10,304 nucleotides of DNA from the NCBI GenBank assembly GCA_964533185.1, contig CAZHLD010000087.1, positions 1 through 10,304 of the forward strand. Direction: 5' to 3'. This DNA is from CAZHLD01 sp964533185. GTDB lineage: Bacteria > Acidobacteriota > Terriglobia > Acidiferrales > UBA7541. The translations under genes were made by a program, and so were the position numbers. Positions 1-6,028 of this stretch are shown piece by piece. The notes below the pieces were generated by a model. The model was not told the DNA's origin. It worked only from the letters and a program-made list of their open reading frames with translations, and ran no database searches. The stretch's first letter is position 1. The number at the start of each line of letters is the position of its first letter.

Positions 1-355
1 TTTCGACCAGGCGTTCGCGAGCAACCACCAGGATGGCCTGCTTGCGGTCGGTCCACGCTTCGCGAATTGCCTCGCCAAAGCGGGCGCGATAGCGCTTCAC
101 GAGGTCGTTATCGAGCGGCTCAGGCTTGGGCGGCGCTTCTTTGGGAGGAACTGGCGGCTTTGGTGGCCCCGCGGCGGCCGGCGGCGCGGGAGGCTTGGGA
201 GGTACAGTGGCAGCGGGCGGCGTTGGAGGGATAGCAGGTTTGGCCGGGGCGTCGCCAGAAGCCTGCACAGGGGGAGTCGCCGAAGGCGGCTGCGCGGCAG
301 GCGTTTCTCCTGCCGGTGGGACAGGCGGCTGCTTTTCCTCTGGGTCGTTGGCCAT
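1..355 (-). CDS. nuoC: NADH-quinone oxidoreductase subunit C, N-terminal part (runs off the window)
   Basis: Only the first 118 codons are present; the gene continues past base 1. NuoC (30-kDa subunit) is part of the peripheral arm of respiratory complex I, which passes electrons from NADH to quinone on the cytoplasmic side of the membrane. Residues 1 to about 80 are a low-complexity tail rich in Pro, Ala and Lys. The family-like sequence begins near residue 82 (LVKRYRARFGEAIREAW) and continues with ILVVARERLVE (residues 108-118), the pattern at the start of NuoC domains. The ATG at 355 follows a stretch with no clear ribosome binding site. Assignment rests on this short conserved part and on nuoA lying upstream in the same direction. 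The long disordered tail is unusual compared with E. coli-type NuoC. I cannot see whether it is fused to NuoD downstream. Confidence 0.78.
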   Translation of the reverse strand, partial: MANDPEEKQPPVPPAGETPAAQPPSATPPVQASGDAPAKPAIPPTPPAATVPPKPPAPPAAAGPPKPPVPPKEAPPKPEPLDNDLVKRYRARFGEAIREAWTDRKQAILVVARERLVE

Positions 356-370
356 TCTGCCAGTGTGAGT

Positions 371-393
371 CCGGCCGCAGACCGAGCGGCCGG
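371..393 (-). promoter_or_regulatory. Perfect 8-bp hairpin in the nuoC leader
   Basis: CCGGCCGC (371-378) and GCGGCCGG (386-393) are perfect inverted repeats around a 7-base loop. The pair lies 15 bases upstream of the nuoC ATG and downstream of a candidate promoter, so it would be in the 5' leader of the nuoC mRNA. There is no T-run after it on either strand, which argues against a simple terminator. It could affect translation or mRNA stability, or be a dispersed repeat. Function is not shown. Confidence 0.55.
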
Positions 394-408
394 GGATTTA
401 ACCAGTAG

Positions 409-437
409 CTTTTAGCACAGCGGCGCAGAAGGGTCAA
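409..437 (-). promoter_or_regulatory. Candidate sigma70-type promoter for nuoC
   Basis: On the minus strand TTGACC (432-437) and TAAAAG (409-414) are separated by exactly 17 bases, and TGC directly precedes the -10, giving an extended -10. The -35 matches consensus at 5 of 6 and the -10 at 4 of 6. Transcription would start near 402, giving a leader of about 46 bases that contains the hairpin. It lies in the 171-base gap between the HEPN-like gene and nuoC. Promoter prediction by eye in GC-rich DNA is weak evidence. Confidence 0.42.
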
Positions 438-526
438 TCAAAAGCGGATGCACGGATTATCCTAATTTGAAGAATCACGAGAGTCGTAGCGGGCTATAGC
501 ACAGTCCTCTGTTTCTCGTTGAATCT

Positions 527-1120
527 CTAAGAAACCGAAATGCCCAATTCTTTCAAGACCAAGTCGCACTTGGATCGGATCAAGTCCAGAAACAATCTCA
601 ATTCTTCAAACGCCTCGTGCCTCGATGGTGTTCGCTGATCCGGGGGCCTTCGCGGATCCAGAAAAAGGTGAGCGGATCGGTCATGAGGTCCACCACAACA
701 AAACAGAAAAGGGCTGTGTCGTATGTGGGAAACAAAGTTGCGGAAGAGGATAATGCGGAAATGCGACCCGTCTTCGGAGTATGGGTCAGCGGGAAGTGGC
801 TGACCCCGCGTTCGTGGGTGGAGTTCAGAAAGAACACGTCCAATTGTGTCGTTTTGACCGTTTTTCTCCAGCTCTTTACAGACCATTGGAACGGTTACAT
901 CCTCCGGACCCAATCCAAGATTCAGGAGGTTGTTGACCTCTTGCGCCAAGAAATCGATGGCCCCACACAAGTGGAAGAAGAATTCTTGGACTAGGGGTTG
1001 TCGCTCACGATGGAGAGCGCCGGCAATATCTCCTTTGTTGAGTTTGCGAAGGTCGTTCAAACGGCGGTCTGCAAAGCAGAGTCGGTCGTGTACAGGATGA
1101 TCTGCATAATTAGATGACAT
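527..1120 (-). CDS. HEPN-like domain hypothetical protein
   Basis: This is a 197-residue protein I cannot assign to a named gene. The visible signature is R127-N128-F129-V130-S131-H132, the RN-x3-H (R-x4-6-H) motif of HEPN domains, an alpha-helical fold found in many RNases, toxins and nucleotide-binding regulators. Before it is a helical, hydrophobic stretch (residues 43-70, EFFFHLCGAIDFLAQEV); after it come FLDPR (153-157) and a C-terminal amphipathic helix (169-191). There is no signal peptide. The start is the ATG at 1120, 20 bases after the nuoA stop; the open frame runs on upstream, but there it is antisense-free shadow of nuoA in another frame. No MNT-type nucleotidyltransferase antitoxin is next to it. 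Its base composition is clearly less GC-rich than the flanking nuo genes, suggesting transfer. The active site looks intact, but RNase activity is inference. Confidence 0.6.
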   Translation of the reverse strand: MSSNYADHPVHDRLCFADRRLNDLRKLNKGDIAGALHRERQPLVQEFFFHLCGAIDFLAQEVNNLLNLGLGPEDVTVPMVCKELEKNGQNDTIGRVLSELHPRTRGQPLPADPYSEDGSHFRIILFRNFVSHIRHSPFLFCCGGPHDRSAHLFLDPRRPPDQRTPSRHEAFEELRLFLDLIRSKCDLVLKELGISVS

Positions 1121-1140
1121 TGAAATTGCTGCGAGGCGGG

Positions 1141-1500
1141 CTACACCCACTCGAGGGCGCCCTTCTTGTAGAGCCAGACGTAGCCGATCAGCAGGATACC
1201 CAGAAAAACAAACATGGTGAGCAAGCCGTAAAGGCCCAGAGCGCCAAACTGCACGGCCCAGGGAAAGAGGAAGATCGTCTCCACGTCGAAAATCACAAAC
1301 ATCATGGCCACGATGTAAAACCGCACCGAGTACCGGCCGCGGGCATCGCCTTCCGGTGGGATGCCGCATTCGTAGGGTTTGAGCTTGGCACCAATCGCGC
1401 GCGAATCCGGCCGGATGAACCGCATGATGATCAGCGTCACCGCTGGAAACGCCGCCGCCAGCGCCGCAAAGATGAAAATCGGAATGTAGTGGCGTGGCAT
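1141..1500 (-). CDS. nuoA: NADH-quinone oxidoreductase subunit A
   Basis: A 119-residue protein of normal NuoA length with three predicted membrane segments (about residues 5-26, 60-82 and 88-110). NuoA is a small membrane subunit of complex I at the junction of the peripheral and proton-pumping arms. Diagnostic residues are YECG (43-46), which includes the conserved cysteine of the TM1-2 loop, RFYIVAMMFVIFDVE (60-74) and the following FLFPWA. The conserved FDVE acidic pair in TM2 is intact. The ATG at 1500 gives the expected N-terminus; no strong ribosome binding site precedes it. It lies 90 bases downstream of the amidohydrolase gene and would normally be followed directly by nuoB, but a HEPN-like gene comes next instead. 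Confidence 0.96.
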   Translation of the reverse strand: MPRHYIPIFIFAALAAAFPAVTLIIMRFIRPDSRAIGAKLKPYECGIPPEGDARGRYSVRFYIVAMMFVIFDVETIFLFPWAVQFGALGLYGLLTMFVFLGILLIGYVWLYKKGALEWV

Positions 1501-1590
1501 CGTTGATGAGCCATGCTACCACAGGCGTCAAGCCTTCTGGAAAGGTAGGCGCGGCCGGGATGGGAAGCGGGGGTGTTGCAAGCCGCCGCG

Positions 1591-2940
1591 TCACTTGTAG
1601 ACGACGCCATCCTTGATGACGTGGACCACGTGGCGCAAGCTTTCCATCGAGCGCAGCGGATCGCCGTCCACTACGATGACGTCGGCGAGCTTGCCCGGCG
1701 CAACGGTGCCGAGGTCGTCCCGCTTCAGCAGCTTCGCCGGCCAGAACGTAGCCGCGCGAATGGCGTCCATGGGCTCCATGCCCAGACGGACGAACGTATC
1801 GAGCTCGCGCCAGGTGGAATCGAAATGGAAATTCATCGGGATGCCGGAGTCCGTGCCGGTAATGAGCGTGACCCCGGTCGAGCGAAGCTGGGCGAACTTA
1901 TTGGCTAAGGTGGGGACGCGACGTCGCACAAGCTGAAAATAGGCCAGGCGCTGCGGGTTTTCGAGCGAGCGGCGGACGTCCTGATAGACGTCCGGCGGGA
2001 GGTCGGCCTTGAGGCGCGGATCGTCGAGCCGCTCCGGGAACTGATCCACGGTGTAAGAGTAAAGGTAGAGGCCTTCAATCGTGGGACACCAGAACAGCGA
2101 AGCATTGTGCTCGCGCAGCATCGCCAGGACGTCGTCCGGGTAGCCGGGCTGAGTGCCGAGGCCGGTGTGCTCAAAGCAGTCTACGCCGGCTCGGATGCCC
2201 TGGCGGATTTCTTCGGCGCGGTGGGCATGGGCGACCACGTGATTGCCCGCCGCATGAGCCGTTTCGACAATGGCTTTCAGCTCGTCGAGCGTCATCTGGT
2301 CCTGATCAATGACCTTGATGAGGTCTGCGCCGGCGTCGAGGATGCGCTTGGTCTTGGCGCGGGCGTCGACCGGCCCCTGCACGGCCCAGCGGAACTCGGC
2401 TTCGAGAGGCGGCGAAGTCTGCTGCAGGAACGGGCCACTCACAAAGACGCGTGGGCCGGGAATCTCTCCGCGCGCGATGCGGTCGCGAACCACGATGCTG
2501 TCCTCGAGCGGGGCGCCGACGTCGCGGACCGTGGTGATGCCGGCCATCAGCAGCTCGCGGGCGGCGATGGGCATGATGACGTCGCGCCAACGGTCGCGAT
2601 AGGTGCGGAACCAGTGGTCGTAGTCGGCGTGACCCACCAGCATCAGGTGGACGTGCATGTCCATCAACCCGGGAAGCACCGTGCGGCCCTCGGTAGAGAT
2701 GACGCGCGCGCCCGCAGGCGGCGCAAGCTCGCCCACTCGGCCGACGGCCTCAATGCGATTGCCACGAATGATGACAACCGAGTTGTCGAGCGGCGGGCCG
2801 CCAAAGCCGTCAATCAGCCGACCGCCCACCAGTGCGATCACGGTCTCGGGGCGCGACTGCTCCGCGGGCGCCGCAGACAACAATGCGGCTAGCGCCAGAA
2901 TCGAAACAAAGACCAGGCACGGGAAGAACTTCTTCGGCAT
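1591..2940 (-). CDS. Secreted metal-dependent amidohydrolase (M38 / imidazolonepropionase-like)
   Basis: A 449-residue member of the amidohydrolase superfamily. Residues 1 to about 24 form a Sec-type signal peptide (Lys-Lys, hydrophobic core, cleavage near SAAPA), so the enzyme is probably periplasmic or exported; no lipobox cysteine is seen. The metal site appears complete: H96 and H98 in DMHVH, K209 (LIKV, probable carboxylated lysine), H238 in VVAHAH, H258 in CFEHTG, and D364 in TGTDSG. The C-terminal part (PGKLADVIVVDGDPL, residues 415-429) is the usual beta-sandwich segment of this family. Relatives hydrolyse cyclic amides or Xaa-Pro dipeptides; the substrate cannot be told from sequence. 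It is 82 bases from mog and 90 from nuoA, so it is probably transcribed separately or only loosely linked. Confidence 0.88.
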   Translation of the reverse strand: MPKKFFPCLVFVSILALAALLSAAPAEQSRPETVIALVGGRLIDGFGGPPLDNSVVIIRGNRIEAVGRVGELAPPAGARVISTEGRTVLPGLMDMHVHLMLVGHADYDHWFRTYRDRWRDVIMPIAARELLMAGITTVRDVGAPLEDSIVVRDRIARGEIPGPRVFVSGPFLQQTSPPLEAEFRWAVQGPVDARAKTKRILDAGADLIKVIDQDQMTLDELKAIVETAHAAGNHVVAHAHRAEEIRQGIRAGVDCFEHTGLGTQPGYPDDVLAMLREHNASLFWCPTIEGLYLYSYTVDQFPERLDDPRLKADLPPDVYQDVRRSLENPQRLAYFQLVRRRVPTLANKFAQLRSTGVTLITGTDSGIPMNFHFDSTWRELDTFVRLGMEPMDAIRAATFWPAKLLKRDDLGTVAPGKLADVIVVDGDPLRSMESLRHVVHVIKDGVVYK

Positions 2941-3022
2941 CGTCTTAACCTCGAAAGGGCGCTGGTAATGGCGCCGATTCTACCACCGGGGCGGTTGCAT
3001 TGAGGCGGGATTGCTCTGCTGC

Positions 3023-3499
3023 CTAGTCGTGGCGCGCGCCATGAAGGACGGCGACGGCGTGTGGGAGAAGGTCGGCGATGGCGTCGAGCGATTCGACGGC
3101 GCCGCGCGGGCTGCCGGGCAGGTTGACGATCAGCGTGGTGCCGCGCACGCCGGCCACAGCGCGAGAGAGGTCGGAGCGAGGATTCTTGGCGCGGCCTTCC
3201 AGCCGCATGCGCTCGCCGATGCCCGGGAGCAGCCGAGTGCAGACGGCAGCAGTGGCCTCGGGCGTAACGTCGCGCGGGCCGATGCCCGTCCCGCCGGTGG
3301 TGAGGATCAGATCTACATGGCCGGATTCAGCCAGCATCAGCAGCCGCGCTTCGATGGCGGTTTGGTCGTCGGCCACAACGTGGGTCGAAGCAACTTCCCA
3401 GCCGAGCGCCTTGCAGCGCTCGACCACGGCCGGGCCGGAAGCGTCCGGCCGCTCGCCGCGGGAGACAGTATCGCTAATGGTCACGATAGCGACGCGCAT
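3023..3499 (-). CDS. mog: Molybdopterin adenylyltransferase, MogA/MoaB family
   Basis: A 158-residue protein of the MogA/MoaB fold. Enzymes of this type adenylylate molybdopterin with ATP, preparing it for molybdate insertion by MoeA in the cytoplasm. The family signature TTGGTGIGPRDVTPEA starts at residue 67, with the conserved aspartate at 77 (D in PRD), and NLPGSPRGA (126-134) forms the second part of the binding site. Length and N-terminus (MRVAIVTISDTVSRG) match the single-domain family. It is the last gene of a tight group: seven bases separate it from the response regulator upstream. MoaB and Mog cannot be separated with certainty; the presence of MoeA and MoaC in the same operon supports a role in molybdenum cofactor synthesis. 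Confidence 0.92.
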   Translation of the reverse strand: MRVAIVTISDTVSRGERPDASGPAVVERCKALGWEVASTHVVADDQTAIEARLLMLAESGHVDLILTTGGTGIGPRDVTPEATAAVCTRLLPGIGERMRLEGRAKNPRSDLSRAVAGVRGTTLIVNLPGSPRGAVESLDAIADLLPHAVAVLHGARHD

Positions 3500-3506
3500 G
3501 GCAGGG

Positions 3507-4256
3507 TCAGCTCTTGACCATGTCGCGGCTGGCTTCGTCGAGCAGGCGCATGGCTTCCAGGAGCAGGCCGGTGGTGGAGCGCGTGGTGGTGGTGCGGGCG
3601 GAGGCAGCGATGTTGAAATCGATTTCGAACTCGCCTTCGGCCCATCCGATGGCCTGATAGACGGCTTCGTCGCCCACGAGACTGCCTGAGCTGGCGTGCT
3701 TGCACTGACCCGCAGCGAAAAACATCTCGCACTGGCCGGCCGGGCCGCGCAGCGTCAGACGGCAGGACTTCTGTCCCATTTCGAGCGACTGCATGAGGTC
3801 GGTGATGCCCATCTCTTCGAGGCGGCCCTGGATGACGCCCGGGCGCGAGGCGCGCTGCGCCAGTTTTTCAAGGTGAATGCGGTCCACCACTTTTTTTGTG
3901 GTGCGGACCAGCTCGGCGACGAAAAACGGCTTGGCGATGAACTCTTCGACGCCGTCGGCCAGCGGCCGGAGTTTTTCCTCGATATCAGCGCGACTGGCCA
4001 CGAAGATGAACGGGATCTGGCGCGACTGCGGGCGGCTGCGCACTTTCTCGAAAAGCTGCCGGCCATCGAGTCCCGGCATCTTGTAGTCGGAGAGGATAAG
4101 GTCGGGCGGGGTTTCGAGGACTTTGATCAGCGCGTCGGCGCCGTCCGGGGCGGTGATCACCTCGCAGTACGGCTCCAGCCCGCGGGCCATCCACTCGAGC
4201 ACAAGCGGATTGTCGTCCACGACTAGGACTTTGACGGATTTGAGCGGCGTCATCAT
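3507..4256 (-). CDS. Response regulator: receiver domain plus DUF4388 (PatA-like)
   Basis: A two-domain protein of 249 residues from the ATG at 4256. Residues 8-125 are a CheY-like receiver: acidic pair D14-D15 (VLVVDDN), phosphoacceptor D57 (LILSDYKMPG), serine 88 in the switch position and K109 (FIAKPF). Residues about 143-216 (GRLEEMGITDLMQSLEM onward) resemble the DUF4388/PatA N-terminal domain, which follows receiver domains in many Myxococcus- and Acidobacteria-type signalling proteins. There is no DNA-binding domain, so output is probably through protein contacts. Two adjacent ATGs (4256, 4253) begin directly before the receiver, 13 bases after the moaC stop; the frame stays open upstream to 4364, but that extension is Ala-rich and overlaps moaC. 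Its place inside a molybdenum-cofactor operon is unusual, and no partner kinase is in the window. Confidence 0.85.
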   Translation of the reverse strand: MMTPLKSVKVLVVDDNPLVLEWMARGLEPYCEVITAPDGADALIKVLETPPDLILSDYKMPGLDGRQLFEKVRSRPQSRQIPFIFVASRADIEEKLRPLADGVEEFIAKPFFVAELVRTTKKVVDRIHLEKLAQRASRPGVIQGRLEEMGITDLMQSLEMGQKSCRLTLRGPAGQCEMFFAAGQCKHASSGSLVGDEAVYQAIGWAEGEFEIDFNIAASARTTTTRSTTGLLLEAMRLLDEASRDMVKS

Positions 4257-4269
4257 GGCAAACCGCGAC

Positions 4270-4800
4270 TTACCGAGCCGGCTTTGCGCGGCGGCTGCGG
4301 CGGGGCCGGGCAGCAGGAGGCTGGGGGCTGCGAGTCCGGAGGTAGTGTCCGCTTTTTCCGCCAACCTTTTCGACCAGATATATGTCTGTAATCTCCATGC
4401 CCTTGTCCAGGGCCTTGCACATGTCGTAGATGGTCAGCGCCGCGGCGGAGACGGCCACCAGCGCTTCCATTTCCACACCGGTTTGAGCCGTGGCCGTGAC
4501 CCGCGAAGTAATCTCAATTCCATTCTGGACGAGCCGCGTGGCCACGTCAACGTGGGTCAGCGGCAGGGGATGGCAAAGCGGTATCCATTCGGCGGTGCGC
4601 TTGGCGGCGGCGATGCCGGCGATTCGCGCGATTTCGAGCGGGTTGCCCTTGGGCGTTTCGAGGCGGCGGACGCTTTGGCGCACGGTGCGGCTCATGCGTA
4701 CAAAGCCATGGGCGACCGCGGTTCTCGTCGTGGCCGGCTTGGCGGTGACGTCCACCATGGCCACCCGTCCGTCTTTCGTATAGTGGGAGAGTTTACGCAT
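4270..4800 (-). CDS. moaC: Cyclic pyranopterin monophosphate synthase
   Basis: A 176-residue protein matching MoaC, which acts after MoaA to convert 3',8-cyclo-7,8-dihydro-GTP to cyclic pyranopterin monophosphate, the first stable intermediate of molybdenum cofactor. Key parts are the early MVDVTAK (15-21), LCHPLPLTH (75-83, with H77), the D126-M-C-K-A-L-D-K region (catalytic Asp/Lys area, 125-133) and GGKSGHY (147-153). MoaC usually ends at about that last motif; here a basic tail of 23 residues (154-176, many Arg, Pro and Ala) follows. The ATG at 4800 is 7 bases past the moeA stop. No moaA is in the window. Confidence 0.94.
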   Translation of the reverse strand: MRKLSHYTKDGRVAMVDVTAKPATTRTAVAHGFVRMSRTVRQSVRRLETPKGNPLEIARIAGIAAAKRTAEWIPLCHPLPLTHVDVATRLVQNGIEITSRVTATAQTGVEMEALVAVSAAALTIYDMCKALDKGMEITDIYLVEKVGGKSGHYLRTRSPQPPAARPRRSRRAKPAR

Positions 4801-4807
4801 TGCGGAG

Positions 4808-6022
4808 CTAAAAGAGACCGCGGCGCGGCAGCACGTCCACCCAGTCGCCCGCCGCCAGCTCGAGCTTTTCCGGTCGAACCACCAAGAAACACGCCGCGCG
4901 CGCAACAGCAACAATATCTCCTGAACCCTGCCAGGGCAACTCGCGAACCACCGGTTCACCCGCAGTCCAGGTGAGCTTGGCGGGCAGAAAATGCGTGAGG
5001 GGCGCCTTCTGATGCACCGGGGCCGCCAGGCGTGCTTTGAAAAGCGGCAGCGGGCGCGGTTCGGCGCCGCCCAGCCAGTCGATTGCCGGCACCACAAGGA
5101 GTTCAAAGGTAACCATGGTCGAGACAGGGTTGCCGGGCAAGCCGAAGACGAATTTGTTGCGGCAGATGCCAAAGACGGCAGGCCGGCCGGGGCGAATGGC
5201 CACAGCGTCAAAGAAAAATTCGGCGCCCAGCTCGCGGAGAACGCTTTCCACCAGGTCGTACTTCCCCACCGAGACGCCGCCGGAGAGCACTAAGATGTCG
5301 GCGCTGAGGCCCTGCTCGATCATCACCCGCAATGGCCCCGGATGATCGGGTGCGTTGCCCAGCGGGAGAGGCTCGGCACCGGCCAGCGCCGCCTGCGCAG
5401 CCAGCGAAAGGACGTTGCTATTGCGGATTTGAAATGGGCCGGGCTGAGCTTCCATGGGGACGACTTCATCGCCAGTGGAAAGAATTGCCACGCGAGGGCG
5501 GCGGAAGACATCGAAGCGAATCTTGCCCACCTGCGCCGCCAGCGCCATCTCGGCATAGCCCATGCGCGCGCCGGGTTCGAGCAGCGTCTGGCCTTCGCGG
5601 GCCTCGCTGCCACGCGGCACCACGTTTTGTCCGGGCTCGCCAGCGCGCTCGAAGAGGACGCGCTTCCCTTCTGCCCGCGAGTGTTCGAGCATGACCACAG
5701 CATCGGCCCCCGGGGGCAGGGCCGCTCCGGTCATAATCTGTACGCACTGACCCGGGGCAAGCGAGCCGGAAAAAGTGTCGCCGGCTTTGATTTCGCCGAC
5801 AAGATCGAGTGCAGCGCCGGGCTTCGCAACGTCAGCCGAGCGCACGGCAATGCCATCGCGGGTCGAACGATCGAAGGGCGGGTAGTCGCGGTCGGCGAGG
5901 ATGGGCTCGGCTAGGACGCGTCCGAAGCCGCGGCCGATTTCGACAACGTCGTGGGCCGTGCGCGCTCCGCGCTCGCGGGTAACGGTAATGACTTTCTGCC
6001 GGGCTTCTTCAAAAGAGAGCAT
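4808..6022 (-). CDS. moeA: Molybdopterin molybdenumtransferase
   Basis: A full-length MoeA of 404 residues, the enzyme that inserts molybdate into adenylylated molybdopterin to give active cofactor. Domain landmarks in order: PPFDRSTRDGIAVRSAD (48-64), IMTGAALPPGADAVV (96-110), STGDEVV (182-188), the MoCF-binding SGGVSVGKYD (247-256) and GLPGNPVS (294-301), then the C-terminal beta domain ending ELAAGDWVDVLPR. The usual PPFDNSAMDGYA box is PPFDRSTRDGIA here, a variant rather than a loss, since the catalytic aspartate is kept. It begins 6 bases after the purA stop and ends 7 bases before moaC, with no good Shine-Dalgarno sequence, which fits translational coupling. Confidence 0.96.
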   Translation of the reverse strand: MLSFEEARQKVITVTRERGARTAHDVVEIGRGFGRVLAEPILADRDYPPFDRSTRDGIAVRSADVAKPGAALDLVGEIKAGDTFSGSLAPGQCVQIMTGAALPPGADAVVMLEHSRAEGKRVLFERAGEPGQNVVPRGSEAREGQTLLEPGARMGYAEMALAAQVGKIRFDVFRRPRVAILSTGDEVVPMEAQPGPFQIRNSNVLSLAAQAALAGAEPLPLGNAPDHPGPLRVMIEQGLSADILVLSGGVSVGKYDLVESVLRELGAEFFFDAVAIRPGRPAVFGICRNKFVFGLPGNPVSTMVTFELLVVPAIDWLGGAEPRPLPLFKARLAAPVHQKAPLTHFLPAKLTWTAGEPVVRELPWQGSGDIVAVARAACFLVVRPEKLELAAGDWVDVLPRRGLF

Positions 6023-6028
6023 GGCGTG

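Noticed and set aside
126..368. Gly-rich plus-strand frame resembling a PE-PGRS or silk-like protein
   Set aside because: It is the complement of the Pro/Ala-rich start of nuoC; glycine codons are the reverse of proline codons.
527..1594. A single 355-residue frame covering the HEPN-like gene and the region of nuoA
   Set aside because: The first 158 residues are an out-of-frame reading of nuoA, with Cys/His/Arg-rich sequence. The real gene starts at the ATG at 1120.
2977..2982. TAGAAT -10 element upstream of the amidohydrolase gene
   Set aside because: It is a good -10 but no -35-like hexamer lies 16-18 bases upstream, so I do not annotate a promoter.
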